Shown: piece by piece, positions 1 to 9,179 of the stretch | Layout of the letters: the number at the start of each line of letters is the position of its first letter | Numbering within the stretch: the first letter of the stretch is position 1 | NCBI GenBank assembly: GCA_963971285.1 | Contig: OZ020247.1 | Location: 10,312,614-10,376,613, forward strand | Source: Astropecten irregularis | Taxonomy: Eukaryota; Echinodermata; Asteroidea; Paxillosida; Astropectinidae | Length of the DNA: 64,000 nt | Direction of reading: 5' to 3' | Translations under genes and position numbers: made by a program | The notes under the pieces: generated by a model | The model's input: the letters and a program-made list of their open reading frames with translations, nothing else | Databases searched by the model: none | What the model was told of the DNA's origin: nothing

Positions 1-375
1 TACATCGGTAAGAACGGTAGTACATCGGTAAGAACGGTTTCACATTGGTAAGAACGGTGATTTCACATTGGTAAGAACGGTTTTACATCGATAAGAACGG
101 TAGTGTACATCGATAGGAACGGTAGTACATCGGTAAGAACGGTAGTACATCAGTAAGAACGGTAGTACATCGGTAAGAACGGTAGTACATCGGTAAGAAC
201 GGTTGTACATCGGTAAGAACGGTTGTACATCGGTAAGAACGGTTGTACATCGGTAAGAACGGTTGTACATCGGTAAGAACGGTTGTACATCGGTAAGAAC
301 GGTTTCACATCAGTAAGAACGGTTTCAAATCGGTAAGAACGGTTTCACATCAGTAAGAACGGTTTCACATCGGTA
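1..375. repeat. 20-bp tandem satellite (TTGTACATCGGTAAGAACGG)
   Basis: About 18 copies of a 20-bp unit from the left edge to about 375, with variants TTTCACATCGGTAAG and a few indels. It lies within or beside the carboxypeptidase gene. ORFs here are repeat artefacts. A few ACGGTAGTACATCGG fragments continue to about 640 in a GC-richer stretch with no recognisable gene. Confidence 0.95.
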
Positions 376-705
376 TTAAAGACATAGGCGACAAACTTAG
401 CATTGGCAGGCGACGGTATAAAGAAAATGAACATGCTCAAAACTGTACTGCGGCCGATGCGCTGCCGGAGCGAGCAACGGTATTGCAACGGTAGTACATC
501 GGCAGCATCGGCAGTACTCCGGTATGGCTTCGTTGTGATAGGTAGAGCACCGATATCGCCCCGTAAATGGACCGGTGGCTCTGCGGTGGCCTCAATGTGT
601 GCCGTACTGGTACCGATGTGATATCGCAGGCCTTTTGATGCACTGACGATGACTGCCAGGGTTTTTTTTTTTACTGGTAGTTTGTAAATGTAGAACAGTG
701 TGGAA

Positions 706-743
706 CTTACGGTTCCAGTGGTCGTCCTATATAGTTTCTGTTA
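706..743 (-). pseudogene. Relic copy of carboxypeptidase exon 7 3' end and donor
   Basis: On the minus strand this repeats exon 7's AACAGAAACT and GGACGACCACTGG, plus the donor context ACCGTAAGT. It has a 4-bp ATAT insertion and a few substitutions. The insertion shifts the frame and makes an in-frame TAG. It is separated from the real exon end by the CAG-rich tract, so it looks like a local duplication of the exon/donor junction. Confidence 0.75.
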
Positions 744-1013
744 CAGCGAGCAGCAACACAACAAGCAGTAGCAGCAAGCACCATCAGCAAACAGCAAGCA
801 GCAGCAAGCAGCAGCAGCAGCAGCAGCAAACAGCAAGCAGAAGCAAGCAGCAGCAGCAAACAGCAAGCAGAAGCAAGCAGCAAGCAGCAGCAAGCAGCAA
901 GCAGCAGCAGCAGCAGCAGCAAACAGCAAGCAGAAGGAAGCAGCAAGCAGCAGCAAACAGCAAGCAGCAGCAGCAACCAGCAGCAGAATCCACCATTAGC
1001 AGCAGCAACATCC
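744..1013. repeat. CAG/CAA/AAG-rich microsatellite tract
   Basis: Interrupted AGC repeat (AGCAGCAGCAAACAGCAAGCAG type) of about 270 bp. On the carboxypeptidase sense strand it is a CTG-rich intron tract. The Q/S-rich or L-rich ORFs through it are repeat translations without gene context. Confidence 0.9.
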
Positions 1014-1046
1014 AATGTTAGAACAGAAATGGTTTGCAGTACTTAC

Positions 1047-1140
1047 GGTCCCAGTGGTCGTCCCAGTTTCTGTTGGGATCTGTGCCTAAGCACCAGTATC
1101 CAGGATTGGACGTTTTCGTCTTTCTCCACATACGATCGTA
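1047..1140 (-). CDS. Carboxypeptidase exon 7 (substrate-binding Arg/Asn)
   Basis: 94 bp. Translates [16 protein letters not shown] then [15 protein letters not shown]. Donor GTAAGT. A damaged copy of its 3' end lies about 340 bp further downstream in the gene (706-743). Confidence 0.93.
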
Positions 1141-4100
1141 CTGCGAACAAACAAACAAAAACACACCATAATAGACCTTCCTTATGTTATACAGACATTC
1201 GCTGGTGGTTGGCATGGGCGGCCAATGTTGGCAAAAGGTAAGTTAAGACGAGCAGAGTCGAAGGAGAATGTGGCTGTCTGAATGTATTGACATTATAGAG
1301 TTTGCAAACGACTTTTCACACATAGGGGAAACCATCTCTGCCATTGTGTAGAAAAATGTGTATAGTTTTAAGTGTCCCTGCTATACAAAACAAGATGAAG
1401 ACTAGAGCAGGCTAGTCGGAACGTTGAGACCTTACGAGAAGTGCGAAAGTACGACCGATTCTTACAAAGTGTTTCCGCAAACCGATTCATATACCAATTG
1501 TCACCATGCAAAGCCTCAAATCTTTCTTAAGAACTTGTCTAGTATACAAACCTGGTAGCTGTACTTGTAACCGTCTGGGTTGAGCATTGGCATGATGTAG
1601 AAATCAACCTTATCCAAAAGAGTCACAATCTCCGCGTCACCGGCTTTGTATTTGGTCACAAGCTGCGGAACAAAATAATTCATGATTAGTGACAACTTGA
1701 CTGGTATACTCGTAAAGAAACATCCACACAGAAACAGTTGGCGAGCTTGAACCGATAGACAATGGAGGCTGGCTAATGCACTTCCTTCCTTTTTACGATT
1801 CAAAATAGTGCGCCATCAAGAGTTTGTAAAACGTAGGCCAATCACAATTCACGAAATTTGTTTGTTCACCTAATGCGACAGTAGTCTGGTTCCCAGACCC
1901 AAGAATACACGGGTTTACACTTCCAAAAGTGCGCATGCGTGATAGTGCCTCGTTTCGAAGTCGCGATAAAAACCGCAGAAGTGTAAACACGTGTATTGTC
2001 TTCGACAATGGACGGGCTTACACTTCGAAAAGTGCGCATGCGTAGAAGTGCCTCGTTTTGAAGTTGCGATAAAATCCAAGATGGCCTCCGAAGTGTAAAC
2101 CCGTGTATCTCCCGACTATTGTCTGTAAGATTTTTTAATAAGAGTCGTCAGGGAATCTTTGGGCAGGGAACCAGACTAATGCGAGGGACGTCACGGACCG
2201 ATTCCGCGCATTGTGATTGGCCAACATCTCTGCAAACTCCTGGTGGCACGCACCCCGGTATTGGGTTTGGAAGGGGATTCAGAATGATCTTGAGGTGTAT
2301 GTACTTACCATATCGACTATCTTCATCAGCGTAGCAGGGGCCAGCCATTCCCTAGAGTGTGTTCCAGTATGCCACCAGAAGATGGGCTTACCAGATCCAG
2401 GCTTGCCGAGCTAGATACAGACCACCAACAAAGTAACAAACGGTAAATGATTGATCCTTAAAGGTAGGCCTACTATCATACTTTGGTATACCAAAACATA
2501 AATCTTCACAGATTTATCTATAACTTACAGGGTATAAAGATGGTGATGGTAGAAACATACCGTTAACATTGTTCTGACTGAACTTGCTGTATTTATCCAG
2601 AAAAATAATGTGCTACTATATTGTGTTTACCTTCATAACTATGAGAGATTGGCCTTCGTACGAGGAACCGATATTGTACTGAGACACCAAGTCAGAATGC
2701 GTATTGGCCATGTCTTGAACCCACTGCTCAATCTGAATGAGTAAAAAGAAAAGAAGAAAAAAAAAAAGTGAAAGACAGAAACAAAAGTAGAGAGAACACA
2801 ATTGTAGGCGCAAACAAGGCGATTGTAATTTATAGAGAGGACGCTTGACATCATTATTTGTAATTGTGTGCTATAGCGTTCAAGATTTCAAGAGGACGGT
2901 ATAATAATTATGTGGGACATGGAAATGGCCGAAAAGGCCTCATTCACGGCGCATCCATCCTGCATTCGAAGCAGTGCAATCAGACCTATGCAAAGGGTAT
3001 ATACAAGGAAGGTGACAAAATGGACGCGCCATGAATAAGGCCTATATTACCGATTGTCCAGGCTTCTGCATTGTGGAAAATGCTTTCTAGGTTTAGCCTA
3101 GCCTAATAATAATTTTATATCAACCGTTTTTATAGAGCGCACATATATAACACGTTTGGCACAACAAAGAGATTTTGCTTACCCAAGCGTAAATTTCAAA
3201 ATAAATATGATGGGGCAAGGTTATAAGCAAGGGACAGTTTCTTGAATTTTATGCGAGAATGGACAGGTAGCTAGTTTATAAATTCTGCCAGACAGAAGAT
3301 ATTGATTGGTGTTTAGTGCAGCTCGGGGAAGTATTAACCGACGCCAGCCTACCTCCGGGACGGTGTGGTAGACATCATAGTTGAAGTTAGACAGTGAGGC
3401 GATGCCACCCTCTTGGCCAATGGTGATCTGGTCGGACAGTTTCTGCACGTCATCGATCATGACCGAGGATTCTAAGCCGTATCTATTCAGCATTTTACGC
3501 ACGGAATCCATGGTGTTCGGTCCGACCATGATGTCTGCAGAATCACCAGAGTACTTCGGCTCACGCCAGAAATCCACCTGTTAAACCAAAAACAAAGGTA
3601 CCTGAGAGCCCATGCATTGTTTTGCCATTATTTATTTTAACACTGCATTCCCGTTTTCTTGAATTATCCTACATGTGGGGTGCTGTGGCCTAGTGATCCG
3701 GCGTGTTGAACTCAAGGTCTTGTGGTCAATTTACAGACTGTGGGTTCGAATCCAGTCACGGGTTAATGGTGCTTGCGTCCTTGGGCAAGACGCTTTGCAT
3801 GTTTACATAACGAAGCTTTCCAATGGTACCAGTTTCATCGGTAATAGATCAGTATATACAAAAAAGATATCATCCCTCAAACTTGAGTCGCAGACCTTTT
3901 TTCAGGGGTTTAGTAACATAAATATTATATGCCTATATACTAACCGTGTCACTCAGTATCCGTTTCATGTCAATGACGGACCGTAACTGGACATCATCTT
4001 TCGGAGTGACTTTCAAGACTTTGAAACTGCAAAAGAAAAAGCACATAATATAATAGATGGACTGCGAAGTTGTTACCACAGGAAAGCATATTCAATAGGC

Positions 4101-4774
4101 AAGCTGTAAATGCCTTAATAAACTGCTCATCAGCCAAAATAACGACCTGCAGTTTATAAAATTGCTTGGAGTTATAGGAGGGCCTGATGCGTTTTGATCC
4201 TAGCAAGTGCCTGTTTGTTACTTTAACGCACAAAATCACGAATCCTGCGGATCCGGATCTATTATTTTAGCATACCCTGCATATGACGTGGATCTCCAAA
4301 TCTGGGATCATGTGCGTTACACGAACCGTACCCCTTAATATCATTCGATTGAGATCCTGCTAGGATCGAAACGCGACAGACCCTCCTTAATACAATTTGA
4401 ATAAATTATAAGTATGAAACTGTTATAAACTGCATGCACATCATTTGAAAAAATGATCATGCTTATACACGTATAGGAGGGTCTCGCGTGTCTATCCCAG
4501 TATAAGCAATCAACAGTACTTCTCTACATAAAAAGGTAAGTTTGTTTCGCATAACTTAACTCTCTTTTTCTAGACTTTTTCACTAACATTGAACAAAAAA
4601 TGAAGGAGAAAATGTCATTTCTTCTTGGCAAAATGCCTCAGGCAACCGGTTATATAAAAAATTGTCTCGGGGGAAAATTACGCTCCGTGATACCTACCCA
4701 TCGTAGCTGACCTTGCCGAGGCAAACGCCCAGCAGAGCCGCCAGGAGAAGCGAGCGAATCACGGCCATCGTCAT
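1047..4774 (-). CDS. Secreted metallocarboxypeptidase, M14 family (A/B type), 5' seven exons, partial
   Basis: Zinc exopeptidase that removes C-terminal residues, made as a secreted zymogen. Seven exons join in phase (4774-4698, 4026-3945, 3577-3353, 2732-2631, 2410-2309, 1662-1552, 1140-1047) for about 264 residues. Exon 1 is a signal peptide with an [12 protein letters not shown] core. Exons 2-3 carry the activation propeptide ([10 protein letters not shown] near residues 28-37). Exon 5 has the zinc motif HSREW (H180, E183). Exon 6 has NPDGY. Exon 7 has DRMWRKT and DPNRNWD, matching the Arg/Asn substrate-binding residues of carboxypeptidase A (Arg127 and Asn144/Arg145 equivalents). The third zinc His and the catalytic Glu must lie on exons beyond the left edge. 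The first ATG (4774) has a poor Kozak context. The ATG at 4768 (ACGATGG) is better and gives MAVIRSLL. A versus B specificity cannot be told without the C-terminal half. Confidence 0.9.
1390..1530 (+). repeat. SINE-like retroposon fragment (TTTCCGCAAACCGAT family)
   Basis: Shares the order GAGCAGGCTAGTCG, GTTGAGACC, GTTTCCGCAAACCGAT, then tail GCAAAGCCTCAAATCTTTCT with copies at 25466-25620 and, reversed, 11077-11820. It lies in the carboxypeptidase intron between exons 6 and 7, next to exon 6. Confidence 0.7.
1552..1662 (-). CDS. Carboxypeptidase exon 6
   Basis: 111 bp, phase 0. Translates [13 protein letters not shown] and ends [15 protein letters not shown], the conserved strand before the specificity region. 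Donor GTTTGT. Confidence 0.93.
2309..2410 (-). CDS. Carboxypeptidase exon 5 (zinc motif HxxE)
   Basis: 102 bp, phase 0. Contains [17 protein letters not shown] with zinc ligands His180 and Glu183. Donor GTAAGT. Confidence 0.93.
2456..2612 (+). mobile_element. TTAA MITE subfamily A, truncated
   Basis: Starts TTAAAGGTAGGCC with the family's CTATCATACTTTGGTA. It carries the shared module ATAACTTACAGGGTATAAAG and GGTAGAAACATACCGTTAA, and stops near ATTTATCCAGAAA. Right half missing. Confidence 0.75.
2631..2732 (-). CDS. Carboxypeptidase exon 4
   Basis: 102 bp, phase 0. Translates [16 protein letters not shown] then [12 protein letters not shown], the family's segment before the zinc site. Donor GTAAAC. 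Confidence 0.9.
3353..3577 (-). CDS. Carboxypeptidase exon 3 (propeptide)
   Basis: 225 bp, phase 0 at both ends. Begins VDFWREP and holds the rest of the propeptide and the start of the mature enzyme ([10 protein letters not shown]). Donor GTAGGC. Confidence 0.9.
3676..3880 (+). repeat. tRNA-derived SINE
   Basis: An A-box-like GTGGCCTAGTGATC and a B-box GGGTTCGAATCC lie about 60 bp apart, followed by CCTTGGGCAAGACGC, a common SINE body motif. No tRNA cloverleaf or aminoacyl end is intact, so this is a SINE and not a tRNA gene. Confidence 0.7.
3945..4026 (-). CDS. Carboxypeptidase exon 2 (propeptide start)
   Basis: 82 bp after a TTTTGCAG acceptor. Translates [18 protein letters not shown] and onward, the typical start of the M14 activation peptide. 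Donor GTTAGT. Confidence 0.85.
4165..4395. repeat. Dispersed repeat with GATCCTAGCAGGATCG-like palindromes
   Basis: GGAGTTATAGGAGGGCCTGA and GATCCTGCTAGGATCGAAAC match sequence at 12750-12850 and 57525-57605. Class unknown. Lies in carboxypeptidase intron 1. Confidence 0.5.
4698..4774 (-). CDS. Carboxypeptidase exon 1 (signal peptide)
   Basis: Encodes M-T-M-A-V-I-R-S then a Leu/Ala core ending GVCLG, followed by KVSYDG. The donor GTAGGT follows. It ends two bases into a Gly codon that exon 2 completes. Confidence 0.85.
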
Positions 4775-5457
4775 CGAGAAAATGAGAGTCGTTGCTGGGT
4801 TCAATCCTTATACATTTAAATGGTGCTGGGCTCTCCACTAAGTAACTTATAAACCTGGACTTTTTTGCGCGTGTGTAGATAAAACAATATTAATTGATAT
4901 TAATAATTCTGAAAAAAGACTTTTTTTTATCGCCCGTGTGAATTTTGTCAGGTGATTATTCTCGGCACGCGATGGATAATGGAATTGCTGAAATGCTATC
5001 TTTAAATTTATTCGGCTTTTTAGAATTGTAAAATTCTGATCATTTTCTCACAAAATAAATGAGTAAGATTTTTTGTCACAAAATAAATGAGTAAGATTTT
5101 TTGTCACGGATCCTTATAATAATTATAGGGGACTAGTCATAAAATGCGAATTTCAAATACATGTACAACCAAATAATGTTTTAACTGTTTGCCTTGGTAA
5201 ACTTGTGACGATTTTCAGTTGTGTACGAATTCAAGTTTGCCCCGATCTGCAAGCACTGTATGCTTCAACTACGCCATTCTTGGGTTCACCAGTTTTCCGG
5301 TATAAGCGATAAAGAATGCCTTATGGACTTTCGTTTATCACTCGGAGAATCTCGATAACGTCTGCAGTTCGCCCAGTGCTTGACTGGGAAGCAGGCAGAT
5401 GGCGTTTTTATCAAATATCAGGTGTTGTAAACTCTCAAGGTGCACTTTTCAACTTAA
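4775..5457. other. Divergent intergenic start, no gene seen
   Basis: AT-rich sequence upstream of the carboxypeptidase. It includes a short duplicated CAAAATAAATGAGTAAGAT (5051-5100). No conserved ORF or clear TATA box could be assigned. Confidence 0.5.
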
Positions 5458-5994
5458 GGGTGCATTCGTTTAGCTAACACGGGTCGGTTCTTACTTGGAA
5501 TGGTCGTGTTTTACTGCACAAAACAAGCGAGAGAATGGGGACGAGGTTGACTGGTATACAAATAATGAATGTTTATGAGTTCTACGAATGTGAAACATTC
5601 ATTATTTGTTTTATATAACATCTAAGTAGATCTTTGTCATTTGATTTTGATTTGAGGATAACATTTTAAGAGTTAGCGAGACAAAAAAAGCTTAAAATCT
5701 TGGCAAACTTTATTGCTCTTATTACAGTAACGCGCGTTGCACACCAACGCGTACGCGCGCACGCAGTGACAAATAAATGGAACGCCGCTTGACCAATCAC
5801 GTATTAGAGTCCCTGGCGTGCAATGGTACAAATCGGATGGCACCAAAAATGCACGGTGGATGGTACAAATTTCAACGGTTGTGACGTAAGCCATGAATTG
5901 GTCTATTTATCAAATATCACGTGACATACAATCCTCCAATCAAATGACAAGGATCTACTAAGGTGTTATATAATATAGAATATAGAATGCACCC
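5458..5994. mobile_element. TTAA-flanked element, TIR GGGTGCATTC
   Basis: Begins CTTAA|GGGTGCATTC and ends GAATGCACCC|TAAA, so the terminal inverted repeats are exact and the target is TTAA/TAAA. It contains an internal inverted repeat of AATGAATGTTT/AAACATTCATT (about 5564-5610). No transposase ORF. Non-autonomous, piggyBac-like by target site only. Confidence 0.7.
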
Positions 5995-6715
5995 TAAAAG
6001 ATCTGTCTTTTGCAACGCCACAGCCTGAGTTTTTGCCAACCAACGGAGACTATATATGGAGAGCCATCAAAGCCGGGCATAAAAAATAACCACAATTTGT
6101 ATATAATTGTGTACACGACGATCTCATAAACATTGAAAGATATTGCAGAATGTAATGGAAACAACACAAGCAATGATGGTATGTATTTTGTATAGAGCTA
6201 TAGAAAGTTTTTCAAAATGTTGAATTTGGTTACGCCGTCTTTCGAGAAGACGAAATGATTTACAACATTTGGCCGCCCTTGCTAAGTATTGGCAACCACC
6301 AGTCAATATTTGTAAACAAAAGAAAGACAAAAGACTTTTGCACGGGAATACAAAAACAAATTAAGTGATTTTGATGGCAAAGTCAAAGATGGGGTATGGC
6401 CTAAAGATGTCTGTTTCGGTATATGCTACCAAAGTAAATATTACGGGACATACGATATAATTTAAAGGCACGACTTCGCAAGATTCACAGATTTGACACT
6501 ACAACTACGAGATGAAAATGCATGAATTCCGAATTGACACCTTATCAAACCCGATTCCATCGAAATAATATTTAATATCGAACTATTTATGTAGTCCCCA
6601 TCACTTAAAAATAACAACGTGGATGTTTCACCGCTAAGTGCAAACATCGCCCTCATTCGGCGGTGCTGTGAAGAACAGGCGCGGTTCTACGGGGGGCGGG
6701 GCCGGGGGCTGTAGC

Positions 6716-7502
6716 CAGCGGCGTAGCTAGGATTTTTTCAGCAGGGGGGCACTGGGGGGGCCTTGGAATTTTGTGGGGGGGCACCGGGAATTTTTTCAAA
6801 ACTGGAGATTTGCAAAATATGAGAAATGCGGGGGGGGGGGGGCGGATCCAACGGGCGTGGGGCAACCTTTTCTTCAAGCAAAAAACAAAAAAACTTTGAT
6901 CGCCCCGAAACGCATCCGTCGCTATTGAATTGGCGCATTTTTTTTCCACGCTCCTTGGAAAATCACGGATAAGCGCGAAAGCCTTGCGGCCGGGGTCCAG
7001 GGCCCGCTTAAGGGCCGTGGAAGCTAAGGGGTTTTAGATATTCTTTGGTGCAATCTGAGCCTTATTTTGGAAGCAATTGTTCCGATAAATGTATCCATTT
7101 ATTTATATTATTACTTCATTATTTCTTTTTAATCCAACACTCTTGAGCGGGAGAAATTCAATCTGGGGACCAGACTAACTAGCCAAACCAGACAAAATGG
7201 CAGATGGGCTGTTTTGAAGTTGCAAGAAAATTGCATTTTTACACCGATTTCTTCACTGTAGGGTTTTAAGGGCTCAGGAACATTTGCTGATAGTAAAAAA
7301 TATCATTTTGGAACAGTAAAAGCTGTTAAGTTGTTTTTATTTCCTTTATAGAAATCTTGCCCTACAGATAACGCTTATTTTTTTTCTATACCAACGATTT
7401 TTTGTGGGGGGCACCTGGGGGAGCACGCCGAATTTGTGGGGGGGGGGGGGGGGGGGGGGGGGGGCAAGTGCCCCCCCAGGCCCCCCCGTAGCTACGCCGT
7501 TG
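6716..7502. mobile_element. hAT-like MITE (inner, nested), 8-bp TSD
   Basis: Ends are CAGCGGCGTAGCTA (6716-6729) and TAGCTACGCCGTTG (7489-7502), one mismatch as inverted repeats. The exact 8-bp duplication GCTGTAGC lies at 6708-6715 and 7503-7510. It holds G-rich subterminal runs and an internal TTTTAAGGGCTCAGGAACAT segment related to the 20.3-22 kb repeat. It is younger than the element it interrupts. Confidence 0.9.
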
Positions 7503-7510
7503 GCTGTAGC

Positions 7511-7549
<39 letters not shown>

Positions 7550-7558
7550 AAAAAAAAA
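7438..7558. repeat. Poly-G / poly-C / poly-A homopolymer cluster
   Basis: A run of about 27 G, then about 30 C, then about 20 A, split across the end of the inner hAT-like element. The G and C runs could pair as a hairpin. Lengths may be unreliable in the assembly. Confidence 0.8.
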
Positions 7559-8106
7559 ATGTTGTCTAGCACTCTAGCCCCCCGAAAAAAAAATGCACGT
7601 GAAAAAAAAATTCTTGAAAATACTGGATTTTTTCAGTTATTAAGCGCCAATGACATACAAAAAAAACGCGTTGTGTGGGCTATAATGTGCATGTTTTTCG
7701 ACCCCTAGTTAGACAAAGCAGAAGCGAGTGTTAGAAGAACCCAAATATTGGGTCTTCTAGCCCCCCCAAAAAATAATGGCTCTTCTAGCCCCCAAAAAAG
7801 TTTTGACTCTAGAACCGCGCCTGGTGAAGAAGATAAAAACGCGTTGGAAATTAAAGGGGATCGGAAACCGAGTTCCTAGCCGAGCTGGGTCCAAAACGAA
7901 CCTAATAAATCTTAATAATCATGATGATTAAAATGTTGTTGCAATTTGATTCTTGCCCATTTTGAATGGCAATATTCTCAAACAGGATTAAGTATTTGTT
8001 ATAACTGTTGCCTTTAATAGAAAAAAGCATTCTTGAAAACTGTTTTCTTGTGTATCTAATTAAGTGAGTGTAAGTGCCCTACCCCATTATGACTGTACAC
8101 TTGCAC

Positions 8107-8425
8107 GTAAAGGTAATATCATACTTTGGTTTTTGTCAAAGAAATTCAGATTAATGGGCAAAAATATCAAGACCGATACAGTAATTAACAGTCAATCATC
8201 TGTGAAAATTTCAGTCCCATTATGCGGTGCATGCCCACTTTGGGGGAAAACAATGAAAAATTTTCACAGTTTTCTCTTTAATTTTGGTCACTGGTTTTAC
8301 ACCCTTTTCTGGATACAGCATTTCAGTGACGGTAATATTATGTTCACCATGGTTTACACCTCGAGGTAGAATTAAGTATAGGTAAATCTGTGAAAATTTC
8401 GAACTGTTTCGGTAGGCCTTGACGG
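8107..8425 (+). mobile_element. TTAA MITE subfamily A, decayed
   Basis: Starts AAAGGTAATATCATACTTTG and contains GGGCAAAAATATCAAGACCG and CATTTCAGTGACGG. The right end has decayed to TTTCGGTAGGCC. It lies upstream of PPM1D. Confidence 0.75.
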
Positions 8426-8529
8426 TACAAAAACCAGACAATTACAAAGAAGTGTTTTAAAACTCTTATCATTTTTGAATTCAAGTACCATGTACTCAAA
8501 TAAGTTTAACCAAACAAAATTCGATTCAG

Positions 8530-8824
8530 CTCAAAAACGTGACGTAAGTGTCTCATGGCCGGCCGGCCTTGTCTGAACACGATTTTCCAGTTTCAGGAGT
8601 ATTAAAACAATTTACCGGTTTAAAGTGCAAACATTGACCTCTTATCGAGGTTAAAGAAATGCGCGTAAATATAAACTGGATTATCGGGATAGTCGTCCCC
8701 ATTGACCAATGGCAGTGCAGTATTGTCCCATGCACAGGCCATAACTAGAAGGTCAAACCGTACGTACACAAAAAGAATTACCATTGAGCGCGCGGGGAAA
8801 AGATTTTTTTGCCGCATTGCAAAG
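8530..8824 (+). promoter_or_regulatory. Probable PPM1D proximal promoter / 5' UTR
   Basis: The region before the PPM1D start has a CRE/ATF-like TGACGTAA (8540-8547) and a GGCCGGCCGGCC block. An in-frame ATG upstream at 8702 would add 41 basic residues unlike known Wip1 N-termini. TSS not determinable. Confidence 0.35.
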
Positions 8825-9179
8825 ATGGAGTATTACAGGAACAGCAATTGGGTTGTATTCCACTCCTCCCAAACCCCGCAAAATGCCCGCCAAAAGACAG
8901 GTTCTTGGGCTTCGTATTTCCAGCGATTCCACCAAGGTGGCAGAGATCACATGGAAGACATGATCGCGATCCGTTACGAGAGGAGAGCGGATCACGATTG
9001 CGTGTTTTTCGGCGTTTTCGATGGGCACGGGGGCAAGGAAGCCGCCGTGTTTGCACGCGATTTGCTGTGGGACAACATCAAGAGTCAGCGTGGGTTCGAG
9101 TCCAAAGACCCAGACAAGGTTAAGCAGGCCATCCACGAAGGATTCATGAAGACACAGGAAGGCATGTGGAAGAAACGAA
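8825..9179 (+). CDS. PPM1D: PPM1D exon 1
   Basis: Contains MEDM and DGHGG metal-binding motifs and ends MWKKR plus one base. Donor GTAAGG at 9180. Confidence 0.93.

Larger units (their letters stand above)
6676..7823. mobile_element. hAT-like MITE (outer), 8-bp TSD
   Basis: The terminal repeats are a perfect 14-bp pair: CAGGCGCGGTTCTA at 6676-6689 and its complement at 7810-7823. Both flanks carry the 8-bp target duplication GTGAAGAA (6668-6675 and 7824-7831). A second hAT-like element is inserted inside. Without it and its duplication the outer element is about 350 bp. No transposase is encoded. Eight-bp duplications and CAG-starting ends are typical of hAT. Confidence 0.9.

Noticed and set aside
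1-375. CRISPR-like array
   Set aside because: The repeats are contiguous 20-bp tandem units without spacers, in a eukaryotic sequence.
698-1021. Q/S-rich 107-codon ORF and overlapping L-rich ORFs
   Set aside because: They are translations of the CAG/CTG-rich tract in a carboxypeptidase intron, with no start context, splice sites or conservation.
3693-3765. tRNA gene (A-box and B-box seen)
   Set aside because: The arms do not form a full cloverleaf and the sequence continues into a SINE body. The same holds at 26422, 27982 and 34850.
8702-8824. N-terminal extension of PPM1D from an upstream in-frame ATG
   Set aside because: The 41 extra residues do not resemble Wip1 N-termini, and the ATG at 8825 has a better context. 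Not excluded without RNA.
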